In this document: positions 17,827 to 27,689 of the stretch, in pieces
How positions within the stretch are numbered: the stretch's first letter is position 1
How the letters are laid out: each line of letters starts with the position of its first letter
Origin: Bifidobacterium thermophilum DSM 20210
Lineage (GTDB): Bacteria > Actinomycetota > Actinomycetes > Actinomycetales > Bifidobacteriaceae
DNA: 64,000 nucleotides
Direction of reading: 5' to 3'
NCBI GenBank assembly: GCA_000771265.1
Contig: JDUB01000008.1
Span: forward strand, 1-64,000
Notes under the pieces: model-generated
Seen by the model: the letters and a program-made list of their open reading frames with translations, nothing else
Told to the model about the DNA's origin: nothing
Database searches by the model: none
Program-made: the position numbers and the translations under genes

Positions 17827-18726
17827 CTACTGCAGCTGGTAGGTGTGCGAGACCTTGGCGCCCGAGAAGTCAAGGGTGCCACTCACTTCAACATCCACAG
17901 GCGAATCATCCTGAAGCACGTAGCCAACGCTCACCTGCTGGGTGGCACCGGGCTGAATCTCCTGAAGGCTGGCGTTGGAATCATAGCCGGCCGGCGCTTC
18001 CGTATAGATCGCCATGTCAAGCTCCTTGCCGTTTTGGAAGGCCTTCGCCGACGTGGCCACCGAGAACACTTGGTTCTTGTCGGTGTTATTCGTCCACTCG
18101 TAGGTCACCAGCACGGTCGGCTGGCCGTTATAGTCGGCCCCGGACTTGGCGGCAGACACAATCTTGACATGAAGCTTGCCAAGATCGCCCTCGGTATCCT
18201 GCGCCCCAGACGCCGCCGCGGAGGAAGATGAATCACCGCTGTCCTTCTTCGCGCCGGACGAGGCAGACTGGGAAGTGGTGGAAGACGTGCCGAGCGCATC
18301 ATCGAGCGCCTTGCCTGTCGCCTGCTGCATCACCAGTGTGATCACCATCGCGAGAACCGTCAGGATGACCGCGGCAATCGCAAGTCCCCTGCCGCGACGC
18401 TTGCCACCCCGCTTGGTCGCGACCAAACCGATAATGCCGAACACCAAACCGATGATGCCAAGAATGAACGCGACATTGTTGATAATCGGAATGAAACTGA
18501 AGATGATGCCAATAATGCCAAGGACCAGACCTGCGACTGCGCTGGCACTCAGCTTGCGCGGGACGTCATCATCCGGGTCGCCGCCTGGCACAGGCTGCGG
18601 GTACACGGTGTTCGGCGGGAGCGCCCCGGGAGTCGCCGGCATCGTGGGTGCAGCTTGCGGCTGCGGTGAATATACGGTCTGAGGGCTGCCGTACGGCTGA
18701 GTCCCATACTGTTGGTTGTCGTCCAT
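17827..18726 (-). CDS. DUF5067-type membrane-anchored protein
   Basis: A 299-residue protein. Residues 1-55 are Gln/Pro/Gly/Tyr-rich and lie inside the cell. Two close membrane spans with an Ile-rich GIIGIIF pattern follow at 60-105, then a third at about 118-136. A Ser/Ala-rich linker leads to an outside beta-rich domain (about 180-299) resembling DUF5067/DUF4352, with VLVTYEWTNNTDKNQVFS. The role is unknown. GAGG lies 6 nt before the ATG. It is divergent from a histidine kinase gene, and the two share a Gln/Pro-rich N-terminal style, suggesting a linked surface-signalling function. Confidence 0.75.
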   Translation of the reverse strand: MDDNQQYGTQPYGSPQTVYSPQPQAAPTMPATPGALPPNTVYPQPVPGGDPDDDVPRKLSASAVAGLVLGIIGIIFSFIPIINNVAFILGIIGLVFGIIGLVATKRGGKRRGRGLAIAAVILTVLAMVITLVMQQATGKALDDALGTSSTTSQSASSGAKKDSGDSSSSAAASGAQDTEGDLGKLHVKIVSAAKSGADYNGQPTVLVTYEWTNNTDKNQVFSVATSAKAFQNGKELDMAIYTEAPAGYDSNASLQEIQPGATQQVSVGYVLQDDSPVDVEVSGTLDFSGAKVSHTYQLQ

Positions 18727-18854
18727 GTCATCCTCGCTTTTCTCTTCCGATCAGGACAATCCCCACGCTACGGGCTGGGAAGAGAAGCGGAAAGTGTACG
18801 ACAGGCCGTGCCGATATGCCCGAAAGGACAATGGCGGCGCGACAATTCACTGAG

Positions 18855-18860
18855 TACAGT
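18855..18860 (+). promoter_or_regulatory. -10 box of the leaderless histidine kinase gene
   Basis: TACAGT, then exactly 7 nt, then the ATG at 18868. No ribosome-binding site is visible. Confidence 0.45.
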
Positions 18861-18867
18861 GGACAGC

Positions 18868-20601
18868 ATGAGCGAAGCAGGAGGGTATCCGGGCGGCGAA
18901 CCCGACAAGCAGATGGGTGCGGGGACCATCGGGTCATTGGGGACAGCAGGAACCCCTCAGACACCTCGTGCTATGCCATCCGCACCAGTCGGGCATCAAT
19001 CACCATATGGTTACGGTGGCAGCCCATCACAGGGCACGTTCCAAGGTGCATACCAGTACCGGCAGCCGTACACAATACAGCAACCCCGGCGGTTTCAGCA
19101 ACCAGCGCAACCGGCGCAGCCTCAGCAACCGCAACCACAACCAGCGCAATCGTATATGTTGCAACACCCGTACACGACGCCTCGCCAGCAAGCCGGAAGA
19201 ACCGATACCGGCGCATCGGGCAACGGGAAAACCCGCCGCATCACCATCACAACGGTGATGCTCGCATGCGCGATTGCCTGCGGAATCGTGCAACCGGCGT
19301 TCATCTACGAAGGCATGTCCGCATGGCACAACGATATCGGCATGTTCTGGTCGTTGATTGGCTTGGTCGCCGGCGCCGCACTACCCTTCCTGCTGCGCAA
19401 CCGCGACGAGAAACCGGAATTCGTTTGCCTGATCACCGCGATAATAACCATCTGCCTGCCAATCAGCCCGCTCACCACACTTATGGCACAAAGCGCGCTG
19501 ATTGCTCGTCGCGACCCGGATCGCCGCATCTACGGGCTCATCGCGCTCAGCAGCGCGGCAACCGTCATCTCCCGTCTGCGCGATGCCTTGATGCCAGCCG
19601 AATATTCCATCATCGGCACCATGTTGTCCAGCACCAACGATCAAGGACACGTCGTCCACGCGGCAAGCCAACCGAGCATGCTGTGGTCAGGCTTGCTTCT
19701 CGCCGTGATATCCATCGCCATCGCGGTAATTGTCGGCGTGGCGAACCGCAACACTTCACGTGCCCGACGCGCCCAACGGCAGGCGGCGCAACAGCAGGAT
19801 CGCGCGCAGATGCTGCAATCCGACCTCGCCAACCAGCAACTGGCGGATGCAATCGCCACGGAGGCGCATGACACGCTTGCGCACAGCCTGTCGCTCATAG
19901 CGGTCAACGCCTCTGCCCTGCAAGTGCAATGCGGGACGCTCGAAGCCGGCAATATCACCGACCAGCAACTACACGACATCGCACAGCGCGCCGAAGATAT
20001 CCGCAAGCAGGCAGCGGGAGCGTTGGACGAAGCGCACAGCATCATTGATCTGCTGCGCAATCCGAACAAAGCCCGGCAAACGCTCGGGCCGGACGATACC
20101 ACGTCGCTGTCACGTGAATCATTAAGCGGCCTGATTGCCGACGCGAAAGCCGCAGGCGCGCACATCGACACTTGGATTGACATCCAGGACATGGGCGCCA
20201 TCCACCCGGATATCGCAAAAATCGCCTATCGCACAGTCCAGGAGGGACTCACCAATGCGCGACGGCACGCCCCCGGACAGCCCATCGAGCTCGAGGTCAC
20301 CTGCTCTGCCGAACGCGGCATCGGCGTGCATATCAGCAATCCGACCGGCATGCAGGCGCAGGGAGATACCACCGACAACAGGAACGGGAACACGAACGGT
20401 ACTGGCATCGAAAGCACAGCCGGCAACGAGTTGGTCAGCACACCAGCAGGCGGCAACGGCTTGCGCGGCATCCGCCAACGCGTGGTGGCATCCGGCGGTA
20501 CGTGTACATGGGGAACCGACCAGCGCGGCGTCTTCCACCTTGATGTGGCGCTTCCCTCGGCAGATGCCCGGCAACAGGCATCCGAGGCAGACCCCCAGTA
20601 A
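18868..20601 (+). CDS. Sensor histidine kinase (HisKA_3 class)
   Basis: A 577-residue kinase. Residues 1-125 are a low-complexity Gln/Pro/Tyr tail without membrane segments. Five or so hydrophobic spans lie between 127 and 300. The phosphoacceptor is H334 in EAHDTLAHSLSLIAVNASALQ. The C-terminal ATPase domain contains VQEGLTNARRHA (N box) and GNGLRGIRQRV (G box), with a poorly conserved Asn/Thr/Gly-rich insert between them. The response-regulator gene begins 60 bp later. The start at 18868 is preferred because of the -10 box; 52 more in-frame codons lie upstream. The signal is unknown. Confidence 0.92.
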   Translation: MSEAGGYPGGEPDKQMGAGTIGSLGTAGTPQTPRAMPSAPVGHQSPYGYGGSPSQGTFQGAYQYRQPYTIQQPRRFQQPAQPAQPQQPQPQPAQSYMLQHPYTTPRQQAGRTDTGASGNGKTRRITITTVMLACAIACGIVQPAFIYEGMSAWHNDIGMFWSLIGLVAGAALPFLLRNRDEKPEFVCLITAIITICLPISPLTTLMAQSALIARRDPDRRIYGLIALSSAATVISRLRDALMPAEYSIIGTMLSSTNDQGHVVHAASQPSMLWSGLLLAVISIAIAVIVGVANRNTSRARRAQRQAAQQQDRAQMLQSDLANQQLADAIATEAHDTLAHSLSLIAVNASALQVQCGTLEAGNITDQQLHDIAQRAEDIRKQAAGALDEAHSIIDLLRNPNKARQTLGPDDTTSLSRESLSGLIADAKAAGAHIDTWIDIQDMGAIHPDIAKIAYRTVQEGLTNARRHAPGQPIELEVTCSAERGIGVHISNPTGMQAQGDTTDNRNGNTNGTGIESTAGNELVSTPAGGNGLRGIRQRVVASGGTCTWGTDQRGVFHLDVALPSADARQQASEADPQ

Positions 20602-20649
20602 CAGACATCGCACACTGAACGGCAAGATCGCCGGCATCAGCATCTCCGG

Positions 20650-20655
20650 TATCAT
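20650..20655 (+). promoter_or_regulatory. -10 box before the response regulator
   Basis: TATCAT, 6 nt before the GTG at 20662. Suggests a second, leaderless transcript starting at the regulator gene in addition to read-through from the kinase. Confidence 0.4.
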
Positions 20656-20661
20656 GGAGCC

Positions 20662-21369
20662 GTGCGGACGCAAGAGAAAATCGAACAACCTGATGATACG
20701 GTGGCAGGCGACGATGCCCCGATCACCGTGATCATCGCCGACGACGACCCCATGATTTGCCAGACCATGGCGTTGATCCTGCAGGACTATTCCCGCGGTC
20801 GAATCCGCGTCCTCGACACGTGCGCGGACGGCATGCAGGCCGTTGCCGCCACCGAACGCGACCATCCAGACGTCGTCCTTATGGACATCGACATGCCCGC
20901 CATGGACGGGATCGAAGCCACCGACCGCGTGCGACGCGTCAGCCCGGGCACGCACGTATTGATCCTCACCTCGCTCAGCCCGCAACGCACGGTGGAACGC
21001 GCCGTGGAAATGGGTGCGGAAGGCTTCATTTCCAAAACCGACGCACCGCAAACCATCATCGAACGCATCATCGCCGTATGCCTGGGCGAGCCGCAATTCA
21101 ATCAGGCCGCGCAACGCCAGCTACTGGACGATATGGCGAGCGCACGGTTCAACGCCCGCGAAGACGAAGCGAAACGCATGCTCGACAGCTTGCCCGAGCG
21201 GGAGCGGGAAACCGTAATCCTGGCAGCGCAAGGCATGAGCAATCAGGAAATCGCCGAACGGATGTTCATATCCGAACGCACAGTAAAAGCGCATTTGTCC
21301 AGCGCCAGCGAACGCTTGAGCATGAACCGGGTGCAGCTGGCGAGGCTGGTGGAGCGGGCCGGACGGTAA
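20662..21369 (+). CDS. Response regulator (NarL/LuxR type)
   Basis: A 235-residue regulator. The receiver domain begins ITVIIADDDPM, with phosphoacceptor D75 in VVLMDIDMPAMDG and the conserved Lys in FISKTD. A LuxR-type DNA-binding domain starts near residue 170 (LPERERETVILAAQGMSNQEIAERM). It is the cognate partner of the upstream kinase. The start is GTG at 20662. Its target genes are not known; the divergent DUF5067 gene is a candidate. It converges with the TauE-like gene across 34 bp. Confidence 0.93.
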   Translation: MRTQEKIEQPDDTVAGDDAPITVIIADDDPMICQTMALILQDYSRGRIRVLDTCADGMQAVAATERDHPDVVLMDIDMPAMDGIEATDRVRRVSPGTHVLILTSLSPQRTVERAVEMGAEGFISKTDAPQTIIERIIAVCLGEPQFNQAAQRQLLDDMASARFNAREDEAKRMLDSLPERERETVILAAQGMSNQEIAERMFISERTVKAHLSSASERLSMNRVQLARLVERAGR

Positions 21370-21403
21370 GCGTGGAGGGCAAACGTCGTCTGTGGCACCG
21401 CTA

Positions 21404-22249
21404 TCAACGCCAGGATTCGCGGTGCGGGAGGCGCTTTGCCAAGGCGGGGGTCACCTTCACGGCGGTCCAGACAGAACGCACGCAAATCACGCACAGATAG
21501 ATAGCGAACAGATTGGCTCCCATACGAGCGCTGATAGAGCCGGCGATCCACGTGCCGGCGGGGGTCAGACATGCCGCGACCACGCCGATGATCAGGCCGT
21601 CACGCAGGTTGACCAGAACGCGGCGGACATTCGCGACGCTGCCTGCGATGGCATTCGGAATCATCATGAGCAGTGACGTGCCGCGGGCCACCAGGTCGCT
21701 CGCGCCGAACGCCAGCGACAACGCCGGTACGACAATCGCCCCGCCGCCGATGCCAAGCAGGCCGGACAATGTGCCCACGAACACGCCGAGCAGGACCAGC
21801 AGAACACCGGTCAGGAATGTCATGTGAATCGTACCGTCACGCGACGGCGTCCCGACAATCTGCGAGACAATCACAAAGACCAGAAACACGGCGAACGCCC
21901 AGCGCAACACCATTTCCGACAATCGTGACAGCAGCCAGCTGCCAAGTTGCGCTCCGACGATTGTGCCGCAGGCGAGCAGCAGCGCGGCAATCCAGTCCAC
22001 ATGTCCGGATTGCGCGTACGAAATCACGCCGGCGATGGCGGTCGGAATGATTGCGGCGAGCGAGGTGGCGACCGCATGCCGCTGTGTCAGGCCAAGCCAG
22101 ACCAACGCCGGTACGATAATCGTGCCGCCGCCGATGCCGAATAGGCCGGACATCAGGCCCGACAGCACACCCACCATCGCCAGCACCACCACACGACGAA
22201 CAAGACTGCCCCCGAGTGCATCATGATCCTGTGTGCTGGAATACGCCAT
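21404..22249 (-). CDS. TauE/SafE-family sulfite-exporter-like permease
   Basis: A 281-residue membrane protein with about eight spans. The two homologous halves each carry a glycine-rich FGIGGGTIIVPALV or LLGIGGGAIVVPAL motif (near residues 38 and 175), the hallmark of the TauE/SafE family. Members move small organic or inorganic anions such as sulfite or sulfoacetate, and many have no known substrate. GGAAAGGG precedes the ATG at 22249; the open frame continues to 22315 without support. No sulfur genes are nearby. Confidence 0.9.
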   Translation of the reverse strand: MAYSSTQDHDALGGSLVRRVVVLAMVGVLSGLMSGLFGIGGGTIIVPALVWLGLTQRHAVATSLAAIIPTAIAGVISYAQSGHVDWIAALLLACGTIVGAQLGSWLLSRLSEMVLRWAFAVFLVFVIVSQIVGTPSRDGTIHMTFLTGVLLVLLGVFVGTLSGLLGIGGGAIVVPALSLAFGASDLVARGTSLLMMIPNAIAGSVANVRRVLVNLRDGLIIGVVAACLTPAGTWIAGSISARMGANLFAIYLCVICVRSVWTAVKVTPALAKRLPHRESWR

Positions 22250-22577
22250 GGGTGTCCCTTTCCTGCTTCCCGCTTTCCCGCTTTTCCGTGCGCATGAATG
22301 CGCCGCAGTCGGCACTAACTGTAGCGTGTCCGACAGCCGCGCAACGCCCTTGTTCCATGTCAGCCTCCCGACACCTGCATTTCTTCATCGCCAGCGTTTC
22401 TTCAGCGTTCGCGAAGATCCTGTTTTCTTGCGCAATGCACACGACACGCGTCCTGAGACAAGGAAAACGCGAGCACATACCATACAACCAACGATGCAGG
22501 AGCGGCGCGGCCAGCATACACGCGCCGGCTCCGGCACAGCGAAGGACAACGACAGACCCTACAACCAAAGGAGTGCA
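22250..22577. other. Intergenic region between TauE-like and alpha-galactosidase genes
   Basis: 328 bp between divergent genes, expected to hold both promoters. I see no convincing operator, RNA structure or small gene. AAAGGAG at its right edge is the ribosome site of the alpha-galactosidase. Confidence 0.6.
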
Positions 22578-24791
22578 ATGACGCGCATCACCATCATCCC
22601 CGGAACAGCGAACGACGGCACTGACCTGACTGCGGTGTACGCGGAGAACGCCGCTGCCAACGTAGCGTTCGCACTGATTTTCCCAGGCAAGGCCCTCCCC
22701 CGGTTCGTCCATTGGGGGCGCCCGCTGACGCACCCGGAAACCCTCGTGCACCTGTATGACGCGCTCAAACCGCAACGCGTGTCCGGCGCATTGGACAACA
22801 CCGCATGGCCGAGCATTCTGCCCACGCAGTCTGAATCGTGGATTGGCGCGCAACGCATCGATATCCGTCGTGACGGGCGCGAGCTGTTCTGCAACTTCGC
22901 CGTCACCGCTATCAGCCCTGCCGCAGGAGACAACGAGGGTGCCTCCATCATCAGCGTCGACGCACAGGACGCCGACCAGCAGATCGCTCTGCAGTGGACC
23001 TGCGAACTGACCGATTCCGGCCTGATCCGCCAATCTGCCACCATCACCAATCTCGGGGACGGCACCTTGGACGTCAACGGCGTTGAACTTGGGTATCCGA
23101 TGCCTCAACAGGCGGTGGAAATCCTCACCACCACCGGCCACCATCTGCGTGAGCGCTCACCGCAGCGCCAGCCGCTCACCGTCGGCCGCTTCGAAAAGCT
23201 TTCGATGGCCGGGCGCCCTGATTTCGACGCATCCCTGCTTCTGACCGCCGGCGCCCCCGGATTCGGCTTCGAGCACGGCGACGTGTATTCCGTGCATGTG
23301 GGTTGGAGCGGCAACAGCGTGCTGTCTGCAGAACGTCTGCCCTACACGCAGGGTGTGATCGGCGGCGGCGAGAAGCTGTTCGGCGGCGAAATCACACTGG
23401 AGCATGGAGGCCAGTACACCACGCCGTGGGTGTATGGCGCGTTCGGCACCGGGCTGAACGAGGTCGCCCACCGCTTCCACGAGTTCGTGCGTGCGCAGCA
23501 CCCGAATCTCGCCAATAAGCCGCGTCCGGTCATCCTCAACACGTGGGAGGCCGTCTATTTCCAGCATGATTATGACACGCTTGTCCGACTCGCGGACAAG
23601 GCCGTGGACAGCGGTGTGGAGCGGTTCGTCGTGGATGACGGCTGGTTCGGCGCCCGGCGCGATGACACCGCCGGCCTCGGCGACTGGCAGGTCTCACAGG
23701 ACGTGTGGCCCGACGGCGCAAAAAGCCTCAAGGCGTTGGCCGACTACGTGCACAGCAAGGGCATGGAGTTCGGCCTGTGGTTCGAGCCGGAGATGGTCAA
23801 TCCGAACTCAAACATGTTCCGCAACCACCCGGATTGGGTACTGCGCCCCGCCCCCGGCCGCCTGCCGATGCAGGGACGTTCCCAGCAGGTCGTCGATCTG
23901 ACCAATCCGGACGCGTACGATTACGTGTTCGGCGCGATGGACCATCTGGTCGGCGAACTGGGCATCGACTACATCAAGTGGGATCACAACAAGCTCGTCA
24001 CCGAAGCGGTGTCCCCGCGCTCCGGCAAGCCAGCCGTGCACGAACAGACGCTCGCCGTATACCGAATCTACCGTGATCTGAAACTCGCGCATCCCGGACT
24101 CGAAATCGAAAGCTGTTCCTCCGGCGGCGGCCGTATCGATCTGGGCATCCTGCGCTACGCCGACCGTGTCTGGGCATCCGACTGCGTGGATCCGGTGGAG
24201 CGTGCAGACATCCAGCGCTACACGTCATTGTTGGTGCCGCCCGAAATGATCGGTGAGCATGTAGGCGCCAGCCCCGCACATTCGACGCATCGCGCGACCA
24301 GCCAAGACCTGCGTATGGATATGGCGTTCTTCGGGCATATGGGCATCGAATGGAATCTGCTCAAGGAGCCGCAGGAGGACTTGGACAAACTGGCCGCGTG
24401 GGTGCGCGCATACAAGGAGCATCGCTCTATGTTCGAAACCGGGACGACAGTGCATGCGGATACCGCGGATCCGGCAGTGCGCCTGGACGGCATTGTCAGC
24501 GCCGACCGCTCGCACGCCGTGTACCGTTTCACGCAGCTGACCACGTCACAGACCTACCCGGCGGCACCGGTCGATCTTCCTGGACTCGACGCGGATGCCG
24601 TGTACCAAGTCAAGCCGCTGTCGGTCAGCCTTGATCTCGACGCCAGCGGCATCGGCAACGGGCAGTCCGCGCTCGGCTGGTGGACCGCCGACGGTGCGGC
24701 ATTACCTGCGGTTGCGCTTGAAACCTACGGTATCCGCCCGCCGAGCCTGCACCCGGCACAAGCCGTGCTGTTCGAGGCCGTGCGGGTGTGA
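22578..24791 (+). CDS. Alpha-galactosidase, GH36
   Basis: A 737-residue cytoplasmic enzyme that removes terminal alpha-galactose from raffinose, stachyose and melibiose. An N-terminal beta-sandwich (about 1-330) precedes the barrel. Barrel motifs are NTWEAVYF, FVVDDGWFGARRDD, KWDHNK with nucleophile D469, and CSSGGGRIDLGILRYADRVWASD with acid/base D535. The length and motifs match bacterial GH36 subgroup I. AAAGGAG lies 5 nt before the ATG at 22578. It is transcribed alone. It complements the raffinose-synthase-like GH36 protein at 4.5 kb; together with the sugar importer they suggest growth on raffinose-series sugars. Confidence 0.95.
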   Translation: MTRITIIPGTANDGTDLTAVYAENAAANVAFALIFPGKALPRFVHWGRPLTHPETLVHLYDALKPQRVSGALDNTAWPSILPTQSESWIGAQRIDIRRDGRELFCNFAVTAISPAAGDNEGASIISVDAQDADQQIALQWTCELTDSGLIRQSATITNLGDGTLDVNGVELGYPMPQQAVEILTTTGHHLRERSPQRQPLTVGRFEKLSMAGRPDFDASLLLTAGAPGFGFEHGDVYSVHVGWSGNSVLSAERLPYTQGVIGGGEKLFGGEITLEHGGQYTTPWVYGAFGTGLNEVAHRFHEFVRAQHPNLANKPRPVILNTWEAVYFQHDYDTLVRLADKAVDSGVERFVVDDGWFGARRDDTAGLGDWQVSQDVWPDGAKSLKALADYVHSKGMEFGLWFEPEMVNPNSNMFRNHPDWVLRPAPGRLPMQGRSQQVVDLTNPDAYDYVFGAMDHLVGELGIDYIKWDHNKLVTEAVSPRSGKPAVHEQTLAVYRIYRDLKLAHPGLEIESCSSGGGRIDLGILRYADRVWASDCVDPVERADIQRYTSLLVPPEMIGEHVGASPAHSTHRATSQDLRMDMAFFGHMGIEWNLLKEPQEDLDKLAAWVRAYKEHRSMFETGTTVHADTADPAVRLDGIVSADRSHAVYRFTQLTTSQTYPAAPVDLPGLDADAVYQVKPLSVSLDLDASGIGNGQSALGWWTADGAALPAVALETYGIRPPSLHPAQAVLFEAVRV

Positions 24792-24796
24792 CTTCG

Positions 24797-24847
24797 CATG
24801 TCACGTCACATGCGTGCGCTTGAGGTGCGCGCGTGTGACGTGACATG
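24797..24847. terminator. Bidirectional terminator between alpha-galactosidase and tadA
   Basis: A stem of about 20 bp: CATGTCACGTCACATGCG at 24797 pairs with the CGTGTGACGTGACATG end at 24847, around a TTGAG loop near 24820. It sits between convergent genes and lacks a T tract. Confidence 0.65.
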
Positions 24848-24872
24848 ACATCTCAGCCGGGGACGACCCGAT

Positions 24873-25355
24873 TCACCGCCTGGGGCTAAAGAAATCCGCG
24901 AGAAGACGTGCGCACTCGTCCTCGCATACTCCCCCATACACTTCAGGGAATGAGCCGACATGCGGATCGCGCGGGATATCCCACACCGAACCGCATGCGC
25001 CCAATTTGGCATCCCACGCACCGAACACGATACGCCCGATATGGGTTTGCAGGCACGCTCCGGCACACATCGGGCATGGTTCCAAGGTGACAACCAGCGT
25101 ACAATCGGCAAGATTCCAGTTTCCCAAGGTCTTAGCGGCTTGACGCATTGCCTCGACCTCGGCGTGGGCCAACGGGTCGCCGCCGCGCTCGCGCAGGTTG
25201 CGGCCACGACCAATGACAGCGCCGTCAGCGCCGATGACCACCGCCCCGACCGGCACCTCCCCCTCACGCGCAGCCTCACGCGCAAGACCCAGCGCCAGCC
25301 GCATCGGCCCGTCCAGCGTCTCGCTTACCGTTGCACGACTTCCCGTTTCCGCCAT
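24873..25355 (-). CDS. tadA: tRNA-specific adenosine deaminase
   Basis: A 160-residue zinc deaminase that converts A34 to inosine in tRNA-Arg(ACG). H64 and E66 in HAEVEA and the paired Cys in PCPMCAGAC form the zinc site and proton shuttle. NLAD and GAWD-K-GA are typical of TadA rather than cytidine deaminases. The ATG at 25355 is 7 nt after a TAGACT box, so it is probably leaderless. It stands alone between two unrelated genes. Confidence 0.93.
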   Translation of the reverse strand: MAETGSRATVSETLDGPMRLALGLAREAAREGEVPVGAVVIGADGAVIGRGRNLRERGGDPLAHAEVEAMRQAAKTLGNWNLADCTLVVTLEPCPMCAGACLQTHIGRIVFGAWDAKLGACGSVWDIPRDPHVGSFPEVYGGVCEDECARLLADFFSPRR

Positions 25356-25362
25356 ATCAGCC

Positions 25363-25368
25363 AGTCTA
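25363..25368 (-). promoter_or_regulatory. -10 box of leaderless tadA
   Basis: Minus-strand TAGACT, then 7 nt, then the tadA ATG. No Shine-Dalgarno sequence. Confidence 0.45.
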
Positions 25369-25610
25369 GCGGCAAGCTTCGCGCACTAGCCACCTGCCCA
25401 ATCTGCGTGCCGCCTATCTCCAGCTGATGCGCAATCAGCACACGGTCTGCCTACAGTCAGTCCACAACTACTCCTCAGCACGCAGCGAACAAAATTCATC
25501 TGCGCCCGGTACGCTGGAAGTATTCGTGCGTGCCATGCGGCAACCCCAATCGGCAACGCAACGCACCACAGCCCACGCCCACTGCTTACCAGTCCAAGGA
25601 AGGCGGCATC

Positions 25611-27689
25611 ATGACGGAACTGACCCTCGTCCTGTGCATCGTCGGCGCGGTCGTGGTGTCTTCGTTCCTCAGCCGCTTCATTCCGAAAATCTCCACTCCG
25701 CTCGTACAAATCGTGCTGGGGGCCGCCGCAGCCCAACTGCCGTTCTTCCCGGATGTCACCCTCGACCCGGAACTGTTCATGGTATTGTTCATCGCCCCGC
25801 TGCTGTATCTCGAGGCGCGCGGCATCGACAAGACAACGCTGTTGAAGAATCTCAAACTCTCGCTGTCGCTGGCCATCGAGCTGGCAATCGCCACCATGGT
25901 CGCGGTCGGCTACGTGACGCATGCCGCCTGGCCTGCCGTGCCGCTTGCCGCCGCTTTCGCGCTGGGTGCGGCGCTCGGCCCGACCGACGCGGTCGCCGTG
26001 ACATCGCTGAGCCATGAAGCCACGCTGAGCGAACGCCAGCACGGAATCCTTGAAGGCGAATCCCTGTTCAACGACGCCTCCGGCATCGTCGGGTTCCAGT
26101 TCTCAATCCTCGCGGCGACCACCGGTACATTCTCGGTCGGCGCTGCCGCCGGCGAGTTCATCATCTCCTTCCTCGGCGGCACCCTGCTCGGCTTGGCGTT
26201 CGGAGTCTTCGCCAACTGGCTGTTCGGGCTGATGCGCTCGTTCGGCTGGGAAACCACCACGTCACGCATCCTGATGGAATTGTTCCTGCCGTTCCTGCTG
26301 TATCTGGGCGCGGAGGCGATTGGCGTGTCCGGCATCCTCGCGGTCGTCGCGGCGGGCCTGATTGCCCGATACGACCGCAGCGGCGTGGGCCCGAATGTCG
26401 CCCGTACCAACATCGTGTCATCCAGCGTGTGGGCGGTGCTGTCGTTCGCGCTCAACGGCTCGGTGTTCATCATGCTGGGCATGATGCTGCCGGACGTGCT
26501 GGGCACCACATGGTCCGACCCCACGGAAAGCAACATCATGCTGCTGGGAATCATCGTGCTGGTGTCCACCGTAGTGGTCGTAATGCGGTTCGTGTGGGTG
26601 GCCGCCATGTTGCGCATCGCCCGCGACCAGCGCACAGGCCGACGCCGCCGGATGACCCCAGAACGTTGGCGTTCCGCCGCAATCATGACCTTCGGCGGGC
26701 CGAAAGGCACCATCACCCTGTCCCTGATGTTCACCATCCCGTACACCATCGCCGCGGGCGCTGATTTCCCGATGCGCGACGAGCTGATATTCGTGGCCGC
26801 CGGTGTCATCATCGTGACGCTGCTGCTCGCGAACTTCCTGCTGCCGCTGCTCGCACCCACCCACCTGCACAACACCAAGGAGATGGACGACATCACCGTG
26901 GAAGTGCTGCGCCAGACCGTGGAGGAGCTTGCCCGCCGCGTCACCCCAGAGAATCGACGGGCGGTGCTCGCAGTTATCGACTCGTATACGAAGCGCATCA
27001 CCCGGCTCAAACACCGCATCGGCAGCGCCGACCCGCAAGGCTTCGAAGCCCTGCAAATCGAGGCATTGCAATGGGAGAAAGACTTCCTCAAGCAGCGAAT
27101 CATCGACCTGAAAAACGAGGAGCCCGCAACCCCAGCGGCAACCCATCAGCGCGACCTGCATATCGAAGCCTGCGAGCGCATGCTCGACCAGCTGATGACC
27201 ACGTTGCGCCATGCGACAGCAGGGTCAAGAAATTCGCAGGCGGTCTCGCAGATTCGCGGACGGTTCCGCGCGTTGCAACGCCGAGCATCACTGTTTGCGC
27301 GGCGGGTATACGGCAAAATCCTGCGTACGACCCCGTTGATGAGCGAAGACGAAATCTACGCGGCCGTGCGCGGCACCCAGCTTGAAGCGATTCATGTAGT
27401 GATCGGCAAGCTGTATGAGCAGATGCATGCGGGCACCTACAATACCGAGGATTGTTCGGCGCTGATCCTTGATTATCAGCGTGCCGAGGCTTCCCTGCGC
27501 AATCGGCCGAATATGGAGCGCAGCGCGGAGACCATCAACGAGGTGGAGGATGTGAAGCGCGACAGCTATGCGATTGAGCTGGGCATCATCCAGGATCTGT
27601 TCGAGGACGGGCGGATCAACCGTGCCCAGATGCGGCAGTTACGTCGCAACGTGTATGTGATGCAGGTGGATGCGGACTCCGGTGTGTGA
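25611..27689 (+). CDS. CPA1-family Na+/H+ antiporter
   Basis: A 692-residue membrane antiporter exchanging Na+ (or K+) for protons. About 12 spans fill residues 1-425. GPTDAVAVTSLSHEA and EGESLFNDASGIV carry the acidic and polar ion-site residues of the CPA1 family. A large soluble, highly charged C-terminal region (about 430-692) probably regulates activity. AAGGAAGG precedes the ATG at 25611. The stop codon lies inside a copy of the GTGTGAG palindrome. Confidence 0.93.
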   Translation: MTELTLVLCIVGAVVVSSFLSRFIPKISTPLVQIVLGAAAAQLPFFPDVTLDPELFMVLFIAPLLYLEARGIDKTTLLKNLKLSLSLAIELAIATMVAVGYVTHAAWPAVPLAAAFALGAALGPTDAVAVTSLSHEATLSERQHGILEGESLFNDASGIVGFQFSILAATTGTFSVGAAAGEFIISFLGGTLLGLAFGVFANWLFGLMRSFGWETTTSRILMELFLPFLLYLGAEAIGVSGILAVVAAGLIARYDRSGVGPNVARTNIVSSSVWAVLSFALNGSVFIMLGMMLPDVLGTTWSDPTESNIMLLGIIVLVSTVVVVMRFVWVAAMLRIARDQRTGRRRRMTPERWRSAAIMTFGGPKGTITLSLMFTIPYTIAAGADFPMRDELIFVAAGVIIVTLLLANFLLPLLAPTHLHNTKEMDDITVEVLRQTVEELARRVTPENRRAVLAVIDSYTKRITRLKHRIGSADPQGFEALQIEALQWEKDFLKQRIIDLKNEEPATPAATHQRDLHIEACERMLDQLMTTLRHATAGSRNSQAVSQIRGRFRALQRRASLFARRVYGKILRTTPLMSEDEIYAAVRGTQLEAIHVVIGKLYEQMHAGTYNTEDCSALILDYQRAEASLRNRPNMERSAETINEVEDVKRDSYAIELGIIQDLFEDGRINRAQMRQLRRNVYVMQVDADSGV

